A DNA stretch of 64,000 nucleotides from Marsupella aquatica (lineage: Eukaryota; Marchantiophyta), in NCBI GenBank assembly GCA_973895155.1, contig OZ316894.1, positions 24,738,001 through 24,802,000 of the forward strand. Direction: 5' to 3'. Below are positions 1 through 13,270 of the stretch, piece after piece (the stretch's first letter is position 1; the number at the start of each line of letters is the position of its first letter). The translations under genes and the position numbers were made by a program. The notes under the pieces were generated by a model, which saw only the letters and a list, made by a program, of their open reading frames with translations, did no database searches and was not told where the DNA came from.

Positions 1-894
1 TTTGTATATGGAAATGTGTAGCTCTCTCAATTCTTAATGAAAGTTGGCAACATTTGATTCCCTGAAAAAATCTTTCCAAGCCACTTCTAACAAAACCAAG
101 AACAATCAAGTTCACTTTCTATCAAGGGAAAATTAATGGGAAAATTTTGTAAATAAAAACCTTTCTGAATTAAGTGGAAAGAGTGTATAATAAGTGAAAC
201 ATGGTAGTCTTTGAAAATTATGCTCTCAATTCTTAACAAGACTTATGACATGAAACTTGCTGGGAAGATCTTTTCAAGTTGCTGCTCATGAACCCAAGTA
301 AGCTGCGTGTTGGCCTGCAGACAAATTTAAGGTCAAAGTTTGCTGACAAATTTCTTTAAAAGTGAGGCGATGACAATGTAAAGGGTGTCACGGTCCATGG
401 GGACTGTATAGCTCACAAGCTTAGTCCTTCTGGGCTTCAGGTTCAGTCACTCAAGTAGTAAGGAGAATTACCCAGAGAATTATTTTCCTGCACAATTAAA
501 AATCTCTGTAGAAAGGTAGACCTTATTGTCTATAGTCCAGTGCAAGCACCTCTAGGAGTATAGAGTCCATATGTGGCCAGGATGGGGCCTTAACATGCCA
601 ACTCCTGCCAAACTTGCCAAAGTCCACAGGCGAAATACACTGTCATCCCCAAATCCTCCTGCAACTTTACCTATGTGCAATCAACCAACACAGGCGAGAG
701 TTGAACTTGTTGAATACCCGACCTACTGTTTTCTAGTGCTAGCCTGACCTTCAAACGGACGCTAGCACATGGTGTTTGGACAATCACACGCGACCATGTT
801 GGAAAGTCATGAGATTTTATGGTGTCCCGCTGGCCACTTCCCCTCATCACATCCTGGTTCTTTACAAGAGCCAAAATAAATAAATTCAGAAAGT
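1..894. other. Gene-free left edge
   Basis: AT-rich non-coding sequence. I see no exon, RNA gene or clear repeat boundary before the tandem array starting near 895. Confidence 0.5.
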
Positions 895-1550
895 CTTGGC
901 ACTGGTCAAACTCATCGGCATGCCACATTCCATGCACTGGCCCTATCCCATGCAAGAGAAAAATGGATTCACATTTGGGACCCCCTAGTGAATGGATGCA
1001 CTTGTCAACTGCATGCCACATTATGGGCACTGGCCCTATCCCATGCAAGAGAAAAATAATAGATCTACATTTGAGTCCCCTAGTGAATGGATGCACTGGT
1101 CAACCACATGCCACATTATGGGCACTCGCCCTATCCAATGCAAGAGCAAAATAACAGATCCATATTTGAGTCCCCTGGATGCACCACTGGGGGCGTCCCA
1201 GCAAAATATGTGACCCTGTGAGATGGCCCTATCCCGTGCAAGAGCCAAATAATAATAGATCCATATTTGAATCCCCTTGATGAATGGATACACCACTGGG
1301 TGCGTCCCAGCAAAATATATGCCCCTATGAGATGGCCCTATCCAGTGCAAGAGCCAAATTATGATAGATCCATATTTGACCCCTTGATGAATGGGTGCAC
1401 CACTGGGTGCATCCGAGCCAACATATGCCCCTATGAGATGGCCCTATCCCGTGCAAGAGCGAAATAATAATAGCTCCGTATTTGAGTCCCCTTGATGAAT
1501 GGATGCACCACTGGCTGTGATCTAGCCAAATATATGCCCCTATAAGAGAG
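895..1550. repeat. Tandem repeat, ~95-109 bp unit, about six copies
   Basis: The landmark CCCTATCC..TGCAAGAG recurs at about 941, 1034, 1129, 1227, 1336 and 1442, giving spacings of 93, 95, 98, 109 and 106 bases. Each unit also carries a variant of AGATCCATATTTGAGTCCCC and of TGAATGGATGCACCACTGG. The first three units are shorter and the last three share an extra GCATCC(C)AGC segment, so there are two subtypes. Open frames on both strands here are by-products of the repeat and do not look like a gene. Confidence 0.9.
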
Positions 1551-3500
1551 TTGTTGCCCCCATGGCCCCACCATGTACATTGGAGATGCTCTACAGCATG
1601 GAGGGCAAGAGAATCACCTGTGTTTGGACAGTCATGCCTTGGAAATGTCAGTTGTACATTCCAGGCAGTTAGGGTCCGGGATCTACCAGAGCACCGTTGC
1701 CACACATCGAACTCCTACACCGCACTAGTGTACAACTGCCTACCGGAGTCATGAAATCCGGGGGGCCGAAATGGAAGCTGTCTCGCTCTCGGCCGAGCAA
1801 TTGCGCCCAGCCTCGAAAGCTCCAGAGAACAGCACCACAACCGAACATGGTGGGCGGACACCTGGTCAACCCATAGCAGGACAAACAACCGCCCATGTCT
1901 CTGCCCATTTACACTCATGCAGGGAGCATCGTCGTACGCTATTTTCTGAGTTTTTTGGCATACTAGGGAAACTTACTAAAATACCCTTATCAGTACCTTC
2001 ACCAACCCTACTGCAATTTTTGGGGGTTTTGATTATTTTAGAATTTTAATTAATTTTTTATTCGAGTCATTGAGTATCCCAAATGAAAATGTGGAATATA
2101 CTGTGTGTATTCATTGATCTGAAAAAAATAGCAAGGTATATCATGGTAGGGAGGGATGTAGTACATGTACACCATATGTATATCATATACCATTGACTTT
2201 GGAGCTCAGGAAAATTTGAACCTCGGTTGTCCATCTGAAACCTGGATCTACCAAGTTCTATCGTACATAGGACCATAAAGGATGGTGTAATTTGCGTTTC
2301 TGGTCTCAGTGGCAGTTTAAGGGTAATTTGGATTCCTATGTTTTGTAAACTTAAACCCTAACCCTGAAAAAAAGCGGTGAGTACAAAGCACCTGAAACCA
2401 GAACTCCAAACAATCATGTATCAATTAGACACCTTAAACCTGAAAGGCTGCCAAAAAAATTCCCGCCCCAAAGTATCAATTTGGAATGTAATTGCAAGCA
2501 GTAAACCACATATTTTCCAATCCGCCACTTTAGTTCAAGGAAAACCTTCATGAGGATGACTCGAACAAAACCCTTAGAGACCCTTGACCCCTGGTTGTCG
2601 ACTTTGTGGCCCTGCTTTAATCCTCTCTCCCTCCTAGCACAGATCCCTGTCGGATCCATGGGGGCTCACCCTGAAATGTGTTTCCTACAAAGAAAGTGTC
2701 ACTCTTGGGGGCGGGGAGGGACTACTAAGTGTTCTTCCCCATTTCAGTTCAAGACAAAAAGGAAAACCTTAGAGACACCCTATTAGTCATGATGGGAGTG
2801 TTGCAAGTCAGGAGGTGTAAGTAAACATGTAAAGCATTCAAAACCCTAAGCCCTACAGCGATTGGCCGAGAATCGCAGCGCGTGGCATACCAAGCCACCA
2901 TCCCGACGAATGCGGGCAGACCGGGTGGGTGACTGGGCGCCCACAGACAGATCCCCTCCCCTGATGGGCTATGCTGCCAGCACTACGCTTTACAATCGGC
3001 AAAGTACATTCTGTACACTGATGTATTATACCATATTATATATATACACACAGTAATGTACCATACCATAAGGTGATGTATTATTACAGTACACTGCCAA
3101 AGATCCTGACTGGGTTTTCTGCCTGGACCAACCATCTTTTTTCTTATTTTGTCAAAGTGGAGAGCCACTAATTTCCAAAGAAGGCTGTCTTTCTTTCCTG
3201 GCTACATTTTTAAAAACAATTCTGAACCTGCCTTCCTAGGAAAGTCATTTATGGTAACCGATTGGTCGAGTCAATTGATGCTCTTTTTTGGGGTTTCATT
3301 GTTTAAAATGTTGGACCTGCGTTTGTAAGAAATCATTGACTGTCACTCTTTGGGTCCGGCCATTCAATGTTGTCAGTGATGGGTTGATGGGCAAGGTGTG
3401 GTTGTCAAGACATGTGGGTGTATGACTTTACATTTCCAAATGCTACCCAGGGTGCGCAAATACACACAAGTGTAGATTTTGCTTGACATTCAGTTAGTTG
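1551..3500. other. Intergenic stretch with a relic of a foldback family
   Basis: No gene recognised. Positions about 2085-2185 (tattcattgatctg, then tatcatggtagggaggga, then gtacatcatat-like sequence) resemble the internal part of the tandem foldback element at 36366-36979, so this is probably a decayed copy of that family. A GC-richer patch at 2850-2990 has no recognisable coding signature. Confidence 0.45.
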
Positions 3501-3504
3501 TTCG

Positions 3505-3600
3505 AGCAAGCATAGCCCAGCAGTAGCAGTCTTCCGTGCAGCAAGACAATGAGGTTCCCAGTTTGAGCTTCAATAGTAGACCAGCTTTTGCACAAACACT
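3505..3600 (+). mobile_element. tRNA-derived SINE head, probable
   Basis: An A-box-like stretch TAGCCCAGCAGTAGCAG (3513-3529) is followed about 40 bases later by a B-box-like stretch GGTTCCCAGTTTGAGCTT (3553-3570), the split polymerase III promoter layout of tRNA-derived SINEs. There is no tRNA cloverleaf, so it is not a tRNA gene. The 3' end is not resolved. Confidence 0.45.
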
Positions 3601-4855
3601 CATCCCAAAGTGGGGTTCACCAACCCCCTTTGCACACAAAACACTTGACACTTCAAATCTCCAACAACATTAAGAATAGGCAGGATACAAACTTGGCTAT
3701 TGGATTTTTGAGAATCTGACAGTCCACCAAAGCATCTAAAAAAATAGCAACCATGATGTCATTGTGCCATTTTCTTCCTTTTGTATCCAAAGGATGGAAG
3801 CAAAAAGAGGGTTAGATACTTGCTACCCACATTTCTTGAGAATATTTCATATTGCAGCAAAAATTTTGGGACATAGATCCAACGTGGGCTTGTAGCTAAG
3901 ATAAAGATATTTCCAATGTCTTTCCTTGAAGTCTACTGTAGTTGAACAAAGACAATAATGTTAGTTTTTTACTGAAGCAGAGGAGGGAGTACTAGCAGGG
4001 CCTGAAAAGTTGAACCTGTATTTGGGGTAAGATGGGCATGAATTATGACCATTAATCTTGACTATAGAGTAAACTATGTTATGGGGATGGGTGAAAACTA
4101 CAGGTGTGAGGGATGGAGGGAGAAGTACTACTCACAAAGGAGTAGAACATTCCTACAGTATCTGTGATAAATAATTTCGCTACACAGACCTGATTATCTC
4201 AGGTGACAAGAATTCCCTTCCTCCCATTCACCCAGATGATGAACCTCTATGTTTGCCAAAATGCTCCCATGCATTTTTGCAACATGGATGGACCACATTT
4301 TACTCACAATGTCACTGACAGAGAATATTCCTAATTTGTCCATGGCAGTTTAGTTCTTTCCATGGGAGCATCCTTTTCTCCCACTCAGTTCTAGAAACTT
4401 TGAAAGCTAGCCTGGATGGAGCTCTAGGTTGTCAAAGTGGTCTCATGGATTTTCAAACCCATATGGATCACATTTTACCCCTAATGTCAGAGAGAGTGTT
4501 CCTAATTAGCCAAGCCGTGAGTTGGTTTCTGCAAATAATAAATAGCTGATCACAGATAGTGTTTTAAGTATAAATATGATGGCCAACAGTTGGACACTCC
4601 CTCAAGTCAACCAGTAGGCCTGGCATATGGATTTCAAGGAGTGTATGCATGAGCTGTGGGAAGAGTGACGGTTTGGCATGGAAACTGTGCACCATGACAC
4701 ACTTTTATGTGTATCTCATGGTTAAGAAAAATGTTCATGACATTTCATAAAAAGACAATGAGAGAGTTAGAACAAAATGGCATATTATAAGGTTGATGTT
4801 TATTAGATACACTTACTCTGGTGGCAATAGAGGTTTATGCTTGATGGACTCACAA

Positions 4856-4978
4856 AATGAAAAGTGTAACTTGATAGGATCAATGAGGAATTTAGACTGT
4901 TGATAGGCCTTAAATCAACGTACCCAAGATCTTCAGGGGTACATCAAGTAACACTTGTCTATTTGGGTCCATCAAACA
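4856..4978 (+). mobile_element. MITE-like element, copy 1
   Basis: Short sequence with inverted ends: AAAAGTGTAACTTGATAGGA on the left and ATCAAGTAACACTTG on the right. Its middle, including ATAGGCCTTAAATCAA and GTACCCAAGATCT, matches in reverse orientation the element at 17505-17612. Two independent copies with shared terminal inverted repeats support a small non-autonomous DNA transposon family. Confidence 0.6.
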
Positions 4979-6539
4979 AATACCTCCATCACTATGATAA
5001 GTACTTATAAACCTGGAACAGAAGTTAGAGTTGGGGTCTAGATTTCTAGTGTGAAGTCTCTAAACTGGGACTCTAGGGTCCCACCATGTGATGGTGAATA
5101 TGATGTATGTTAAATGATGATCTATGATTTTTGTCATGTGTTCCCTTTTAAATGAAAGAATGTGCATTCAGGCTAATATGATAAGAAATAAGAATGTTAT
5201 TGACTGTTTACACCAAAAATAACAATGTACAGCTATTCAACGAAAAACGAAAAGCCTACTGTAGAGAAAGGCCCGTAGAAGTGTACTTCCACGAAGGAGC
5301 TGAAGCTTAGTAGAGAAAATGACTGACGAGCTCGACGACAATCTTTTCATGGTACAACTCACCACAGACTACAGTATGGTGGGAGATACTGTGCATGATG
5401 AAATGCTGCCATCAGTTTTTGCCTAGAACATATCGACCTTCGGAGCCAATGAGATCCCGTACTTCGGATTCTAAAAGATGCTTTTCCTGTGGTGTGGTTT
5501 GGCCTCGAAGTGTTCGTCAAACCGCCTTGATTCCCATTCCCCTTATATTTCCTTTTGTGGTTCGTTTGCCAATTCTGACGGTGTCATCATACTGTCTCGA
5601 GACCCAACTACCCAAGTGACTAGGCGGAACGTGAGACGACGACGATGCCAGATGGAGGAGCAGGAGCACAGCAATGCAGGCGAGGAAAGGTGGCAAGGTG
5701 GCATGTCGGGAGAGAGACTACAATCAGGAATTTCAGTAGCGGTGGTAAGAGGCCGAGAGCAATTGAATGGAATAAAGCCTACTCCCTTCCATTTAATTTA
5801 ATGTAGTTTGCTCTACTGGAATGAAATCAGTTCGACTGCAGACTAGAACGCAAAATAATAGAGAAGCGTGGCGACGACACAACGCTGCTCTGTCATGCGT
5901 CAATTCGGAATATTCTTGAAAAGTGCTAATTTAACGTGCTTCGTGATACTCAGGAGACCTGTTCATGATGTTGTGTGCTCCCCAATACTGCGACATCGTC
6001 TATTTAAGTTACACCTCGTTGTGGTGGTCTGTTGCATCTGTAAGTGATGTCTGTGTTGCATCTGTAAGTGGTGTCTGCGCTTGTTGAAAAACGATCAAGC
6101 TTGCTTCTGTGTTGGAGAAGCTTGAGATTTGCTAACAACCGAATCAAATTTCCTTGGACATCGCTTTGAAGACCTGTGTCCAGCTCTGTGAAAAGAGTGA
6201 CCGGGGGGATGAATTTTTAAGATTGGGGACACCAAAATGGCTGTATTGACTAGGGGTCGTACGTGGTCTTTCTCTGTCGTTCGTTGTGCGCACACAAGAA
6301 AAAATACTTTTGCATCCTTGTGGCATTTTCAGAGAAATCACGGACATATCGCTGATTACGAAGTTGTTCTCTCTTTGACAGTGAATCTGACAGATATTTT
6401 GACTGCCTCGAGCAATTCTAGAAAGGTTTAGTTAATTGTACACACACGCAGACCGAATGATTTTGCAAAACTTTAATGTATATAATGGTTTACCAAGACA
6501 AAAGACCTCTCCTCAAACTTCGTATCTCCATGGAAATCC
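4979..6539. other. Intergenic, no gene recognised
   Basis: Short open frames near 5395-5801 and 6237-6431 have no recognisable domain and no matching splice partners. I see nothing functional that I can defend. Confidence 0.4.
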
Positions 6540-6930
6540 ATGTAATAACTTTAAGAAACCGTTTTACATGGATTTGATTTCCAGAATAATATCCATGCAA
6601 ATCTTTCAATTTGTGCTTCTTTATCATGTCACTTTTGTCAAGAAATTGTCGTGTTGGGTTAAGCAAGAATTTTTATATGGATTTGATTGTCAAAAAAGTT
6701 TACTATTTCATTTTGTATTTCACTTTGTGCTGCTTTTGTCATGTCATGCCACTTTTTGTCAAGAAAGAGTTATGTCAGAGTGGTTAAGGAAGTTTTTTAA
6801 CATGGATTTGATTGTCAAAAACATTTCCATGAAAATCTTTCATTTGGTGTGGCTTTTGTCTTGTCCTGCCTCTTTTGTCAAGAAAAAGTCACCAATGAGT
6901 CATTTCTGGTCAAGCAAGTTTACTGATGCG
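6540..6930. repeat. Degenerate tandem repeat, ~110-130 bp unit, three copies
   Basis: The string ATGGATTTGATT..C recurs at about 6568, 6678 and 6801, and TTTTGTCAAGAAA-like strings at about 6635, 6757 and 6873. Related motifs (ACTTTTTGTCAAGAGAG) reappear at about 13860-13945, and in reverse near 31380-31690, so this belongs to a dispersed family. The 636-base open frame running across it is best explained by the repeat. Confidence 0.7.
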
Positions 6931-8340
6931 TTGTTCTCCAAAGATGCACAAAAGAGACATCAAATGAAGCCCGAGTATATTGATAGGATTAATATACCGC
7001 AATCTTTAAAAGCATGTGCAGCCCATCAAAGCCATCAGCAGGCATGGCCGAGTTGTAGCTCACTTGAGTAGAGACTCATAGATCTTGAGTTTAAATGTTG
7101 TAACTGGCTGTTGTTTCCTTTTCTGTGGAGTTTCATGGATTTCGTGGTTGTTCGAGGTTTTGCGAGATTGCACAAACATTTTTTTTCACATTTTTGTCTC
7201 GTACTACAACATAAGTGTGAAACAATCATGGCATCTGGGTACAACACTGGGAAGACAATTATACACGCTTTTATCAGGTACTATGAAAGTATATGATGAT
7301 TAGGGGTCAAACTTAGGGGGATTCTGGAAATGGAGCAAATGACCTCAAAAATCATTCTGGAAATTTTTTGATTCTGAGCTTACGCAGACCCAAAAATACT
7401 CCAAAACATTGGACAATGGTGCCAAAATTCAACTGTAAGAATCTGTCGTGAAATTGCAAGTAAGTCCTCTAGTCACACTTCAAATATGCCCTATGCACTC
7501 ACAAAGTTGACGATGACTTGAGGATTCTCTTAAGCAACGGGCTTGAAACCACGAGTGGGAGCACTGCTGTGGGGGAGATGTTCTCCAAAAGTTGGCCATT
7601 CATACTTAGCCGATTGGGGCAGAACAATGTGATTCCAGTGTATCAAGCCTATAACAATTGTAACAATCCATTCCAGTTGCCATGGACAACATGCTAGTCC
7701 ATCCTGGCATTACTCTCCCATAAGAGCTCAATGGGTTTGTTTTGGCACATATATTTAGGGGCTGGAAGTTGGGGATTGTCTTAATGCTACCTGACAGGAG
7801 CCCCATAGGGTGGTTGCACACGTATACTTCTGAATACCCATCGGTTTTGATCAAACATTCTTTAAAAGGTTGAGACAGCTGATAAAAAGCAAAAACTTAG
7901 GGCTATGAAGTAGGAGGACAAGGTCCTCAAGCGATTGAGCAGGTATAAAATTGACACCCGCTATTTACTCCATACAAACCTCCTGAAAATCTGTATTACA
8001 AATCTCGAAACACCCTCTTAATTGCAATTGAATGCTAAGGAAGCAAACTCCAGAATGACTGTTCTTTCGTATCTGACAAGGAGTATAAACTAAAAATTTA
8101 CATCCAGTCTTTTTAAAGGATACCAAACTGCTTCTCCCTGAATTCCAGTCCGCCCACAAAAAACATAATCTGCATGGTGCATACTTGCAGCAACTTGCAG
8201 CCATGTCTTCTACCAGCATGGACAGTTGTGTGGAGTCCCACCATCTCCCGTGGTCCAGCCTTTAAATATCCTCTTAGTTCCTCAGTACCTCTATATTTCG
8301 CCCGTACCCCCAAAATTGGTTTTCCTTCGTAAATGAATGT
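6931..8340. other. Intergenic, possible SINE relic near 7045
   Basis: The string GGCATGGCCGAGTTGTAGCTC (from about 7043) resembles a tRNA A box, with a B-box-like GATCTTGAGTTTAAAT about 40 bases on. No tRNA fold is possible. Nothing else is recognised before the last exon of the minus-strand chaperone gene. Confidence 0.3.
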
Positions 8341-11228
8341 TTACTGATCTAAAATTGAAGAGGTTGCCGTCAAGGTCGCCTCGTCAAACGGTGAATCAGA
8401 ACTTTGAACTGCCAGAATCGTGGGCAACAATTGGGTTTTCATCCTGTTTGTGCTGTCTATCTATCAATGACATAGTGTTTGGGTGTAAAACTACGTTAGC
8501 GTGCTAGGAATGTTTCGTGCCTCATTAACATTTCATGCTTCCAAGGGATGTACTGGTTCTTTGTCCCCAGAACTTTCCGCCACCTCTTTGGATGCACTTA
8601 CTGGAAAGCTGGACGTGAAATCAATGTTTCCTGACATGAGAGATTCGCTATCTGGACACCATCACAGCCAAAAGCACCAGCTATAAGTGTTTAGATCATC
8701 AACCATGCAACAAATCTCCAACATTTGGATCCGCTATGGTTTTAGAATGACATTCCAGTCACTCCAGAGGGAAAATGTGAATTTCTGGAAGTCCCTTTAG
8801 TCAAGAGAAGAACGTCTACATCCTATGAAAGACTGAAATTGTTTGGAGTGAGTTGAGTTTACCTGTCAAGGCCAGGCATGCAGCTTCCCGCCGAACATAT
8901 CTTGCAAGAGACTGAAGAAAAACTTATATTAAATGAATATGAAAGATTCACGAAGCCATAAGGCCGCTGGATGAGACTCGGATGATAAGATGAAGGCTTC
9001 ACAGGATAAAGCAACCCTTGACTGAAGAAATGGCTGTTTTGATTCAGAACATTGAAAGATCAGTCATCCACGATGATCACCCTAAACCCTAAAAGGATTA
9101 TCCTTGAGTTATTTGATTTTGACGCAAGCAAGAGAAACAGAGGAGATTACAACCTTGACTGGTGCTGTTTCAGCTCCTGATGGCATGAGAGAGTCATCTT
9201 CAGCATAGATATTTCTGCTCATTGACAATTCCAAATAGGTCAAAACACATCCCTACAAACCACGCAAAATCATCTTGTGGGAGAGCATGTTCGCCTACAG
9301 AATGAAATCCTACTTGTTGATTCAGCTTTTTGGTTCAGAACAAATCACAGAACTAAGTCATGACATACTAGAGTACACTCTCAGTCTGACATTCCTTGGA
9401 AATTGATGAAACAGACCTCAATCCAAACATCGTGTAGCAAATGAGGGGGACACACACCTCCATAATGCACGAGCAAGCTCATCCTTCGGGGCAGATGAAA
9501 CCATTGCTGCATCATATGCCGCAACAGCACCATAAAAGTTTTTTTCCAGCTCTTTCATCCACTTCGAGATCAGCATCTTGACCTGTTTCGACAGTTTCAT
9601 AATCCGCAGATGAAACTCAGTCGACCATTGGACACTTGATTATTGAAATCTCTCATCGTGGGTCGATTCCTGCTCAACCGCTCTGCCAAGGATAGATTTA
9701 GCACATCCTACGATGTGCTGCAACCTAAAGGTGAAAAAACCTAGGACCTCACAGAAAGCTTAAATGAATGTTAGCCCCAAGCATCCACAGTTGATACTAA
9801 GCTTTCGCTTCAGTGGACGAGGAAATCGGAGACAAAACTAGAGCACTTTGACAAGGTTTCTGGTCATGAGAACCCACCCCTGCTGCCACAATTCGTTTCT
9901 CAAGGTCGTGGTTGAACAGCTCATAAAGAGCCTGTCCCACCTTAGTTCCATCTTGGCCTTCCGAGCGGAGTCTCACGAGAGTCAGCCACACATGCAAGAG
10001 CAACATTGCATGGGTCGTCCTGAAAGATTTTTCCAGGACAAAACCTGTTGTTGGCTTCCATCAGAAACAACTCTACTCCACCCAATACATGTTTCTACGA
10101 TAGGGCGGTAAATTTAATCCCGTTCCTAATCTCAAGGCTAGGAAACATACAAGACCAAAACCAAGCCGCTCATCATACATAATTATGTTGCAACAGGGGC
10201 GTCACACATTTTGTTATTCAAGTAGCAAAATGGCATATAAGGCGATGAAATTTCGTCACAAACTTTATGCCCCACACCACATGTCTAGTTACCTAACAGG
10301 TGAATACCCTGCCATTCTAAGACATTGACAAAGTTTACACCTTTCATAATAATTACACAAAGTAAACCTAATTGTGATCAAGTTTCAGTGAAAGTTACAC
10401 TGTTCATTCGCCCTCTCCCATCTGGCAGAACTAACAGCTTATGGGAAGAATGAGTTAGAGTGACATACTTGCATACAACTCAGGGCGCTCCACATGGTTA
10501 CTTATTCGTGAATAGAGGATCTTAGATCCTCGAATAAGTTGGCTCTCCCTACTGTAGAACCCCAGGAGCTTCAGGGCTATTCCGGAGAACCCCACCGGTG
10601 GGGGATCCACCACCTTCAAAGGCGAGCCTTCATCCAGACTTAGAGGTTTTGCTTTGGAGAAAAATAAAAGATTCTGTTTCTGCAAACAAAATCAGTCCTT
10701 ACCTTTAGTTCCCGCAGATATTGGTTGTGTATTGCAATGAATAAATAAATTGAATGTCCACGGCTACTCAAGAGGGTTATGTGAACAAGAATGCATAAAG
10801 GTTACTGAAAGCAAAGGAGACCAGGATGGAGGTCAGCAAACAGGTAACCATCTAATAAGCAGGTCCCTAATCTGTGGAAGGTGTGTGAAGCTGTGACCAA
10901 CGAATTATTCGGAAGCCGGTTGTTGCGAGTCTCAGATTTAGTGGCTACAATCTAGTCGATCGCTATCCTTAACATTGAAAGTACTCATACAACGAAAAGA
11001 GATCAAAACAGATCGAGTGCCGTAAGCAACAGCAGAGCCCACCTTATCTTCATTAGAAATCGTCGAGACCTCAACATCTCGTGGAGCAGTCGCAGCAGTG
11101 GCAGCTTCAGAATATGGGCGTGACAAGATTGAAGACACTGCTGCTCTGCTTAGCCTGCCTAGGCCGCCCACTGCTCGAAGATTCTTCTGCTGTTCCCGAA
11201 TTATCCCATAACCCACCTTGGCCAGCAT
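8341..11228 (-). CDS. Mitochondrial ubiquinol-cytochrome c chaperone (CBP3/UQCC1 family), seven exons
   Basis: Members of this family help assemble respiratory complex III by binding newly made cytochrome b in mitochondria. Exons on the minus strand are 11228-11043, 10679-10469, 10044-9878, 9582-9458, 9214-9154, 8911-8863 and 8408-8341; phases join cleanly to give 288 residues, close to the usual plant length. The N-terminus is rich in R, A and S and free of early acidic residues, as expected for a mitochondrial presequence. Diagnostic segments of the chaperone domain are LKLLGFYSRESQLIRGS (exon 2), LHVWLTLVRLRSEGQDG and ALYELFNHDLEKRI (exon 3), ISKWMKELEKNFYGAVAAYD (exon 4) and LARYVRREAACL (exon 6). 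Exons 1-6 are strong. The short last exon (PFDEATLTATSS near the end) is supported only by a splice acceptor, phase and a stop codon, and could lie elsewhere. Confidence 0.85.
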
Positions 11229-13100
11229 TGTTGTATCCCTAAATTCTAAACCCTAACTCTCAAATTCTCGTCCCCAGAATTCTCATGGGCCCCAAATTCC
11301 AGCACATGGAGAAGTTGACTCCAATTCAAGAAGAAGAGTTTCTGATCTCGTGTGACCTCGTCGAGGAGCCCTAAAGCAAGGTGCTCTACGCTGTCCTCAA
11401 CAATCAAGACACAATTGCCTATCCCACAAATTCAATTGCACCAACCAAGATGTGACTTACTAACGAACAAGATTTGAATCTTCCAGCAGCCCTGGTGATT
11501 GAGCTCATGAAGGAACCAAGAAGTTTATGAAGCTCCTCAAGACTACAACCGTCTGCAATGCCCACTTTCCCTCTGCAGAGAATGTGAGCTGATTCAGTCA
11601 TATACTCATGTTCCGTTCGAAGCCTTTTCCAGTTTTCAAAAGGATCAGAGGACGTGGACCTCCTCTTTCCTCATGAATCTCACACCTAAAGCGCATTGAG
11701 TCATAACGGTGGTGCAAAGTAGACTACTCAATACAAAGGATTATTGGCTGTAGGTTAAATTAAACAAAGTTTTGTGAGTAGGATTTCCAATTATTAGACT
11801 TCTTGAAATTTAAAGCCAGGCTAAACCTAAGGGTCGTTAATACTTTTGCAACCCAAAAGGCCGCGGAGAAATACTCTGCTTAAGCATTTATCAAACATTA
11901 TAATAAATCCTCTGTTTGAGCAAGTATCAAACACTATAATATCCTATCCCGCCTGTTTGGGGATTCGTTTGTTTATCAAATGTCATCTGGGTGAGAAGAA
12001 ATCACTAATCCTCTGTCTGCCGATTAGGTTTTTTTTGTCACCATTTGATTGGCCACAACCACCTCCCTGCACACTCTTGTGTTCACTCGCCTTCCATGCC
12101 TCACCCTCAACTATCCATACGTCACCATCGTGTAATATGCCGGCATTGGGGTTGTAGTGCATATTACACCTATTAGTGAAATGTGGCAAGAAAACAAGAG
12201 TACCTTTAGAATTTGTAGGTCTCTCAATCCTCAATAAAATTTTGAATGTGATTGGTTCATTGTGTTCAATGGAAAGATTTTTCCTAGTGCTTTCTGATTT
12301 ACCCCAAAAAATCTTAAATCATCCTCTCAAGTTTGAGAAGTACAAACTTCCCCCTCACTACTTCAATTTTCAGGAATTCTTTAAGGTCAGATTTGCTTTC
12401 AACCCAGATCTAAAGAGCAAGCATATCAATTGAAATCTGACATGAATTTCTCTACGCAGAAATCTGCTTGGTATAATTTTGTTTCAACTCCCATGCCTTC
12501 CTGTCCACCACAAGTTGATCACAAAATGGCTAAGGAACAGTTACAGTCCATACAGCTAGGAAGAGTATTTTTTTGTGAGCTGCCAATTTTTTAGAGTATT
12601 TTCATCTGATTGTGGCTACTTGAGGGGCAATTTGAAAATCACCCTTGTTTTTTTATTCAAGGTTATGGGCCATCACCCCCTAGTGGATCAGCTTGGCTGG
12701 GGGGATACCCTGATTTAAATCTCTGTTTTACTAGCACGGGCCAAGAATGCAACTCCCCCAAGCATAGGTTTTCAATCCTCACTTATCAAGTTTGTCCTAG
12801 GTAACACATCTCATTGCCTATAACCCCTTTGCTGACTGCACTTGGAGATTACAGCCCACAACTTCTTCTTTTTTTAAATAGCCCATAACTCTCTTGAAGG
12901 GATGGGTTATCCTATGCAAGATCAATTAGTCATTGGCTCACCATTTGATCCCATGCTGAGTTATGCTCCTCTCAACTTCAATTTAGAGCTACTCCTAGTG
13001 AGTCGCAGTCCATCTCCAGGTCTGTATATTGTAGATGTAGATCCCTGCAATGGCACCATTAGTGGAGATGCAAGGATTAGTTGTGAGAGGGGACACTTGT
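11229..13100. other. Intergenic after the CBP3 start; no gene supported
   Basis: A short frame beginning ATGGGCCCCAAATTCCAGC at about 11284 stops after about 30 codons, and the following sequence has several stops. It could be a gene relic but I cannot identify it. The rest is AT-rich and unassigned. Confidence 0.35.
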
Positions 13101-13175
13101 AGGACCCTAGTTCCATCCCGTTTTTGTGGTCTTTTCATATTGTCAAATGTAGTGGGGGTGGTGCTTACTTTTCTT

Positions 13176-13270
13176 TTTTTAATCTCTAGTTGTAAAATGC
13201 TTTCTTGTGGTGGGCGCCCCCTGTTTTGTTTCAGTTTTAATCTCTAGTTGCAAAATGCATTCTTGTGGTG
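13176..13270. repeat. 57-bp direct duplication
   Basis: TTTTAATCTCTAGTTG(T/C)AAAATGC(T/A)TTCTTGTGGTGGGC occurs twice in tandem, starting near 13179 and near 13236. Confidence 0.8.

Noticed and set aside
2349-2366. Telomere-like AAACCCTAACCCT
   Set aside because: Under two units, no array; common by chance and as a promoter telobox.
9655-9700. tRNA-like strings (revcomp CTTGGCAGAGCGGTTGAGC and GGGTCGATTCC) in a CBP3 intron
   Set aside because: The A-box-like and B-box-like parts face opposite directions and no acceptor stem pairs, so no tRNA can form.
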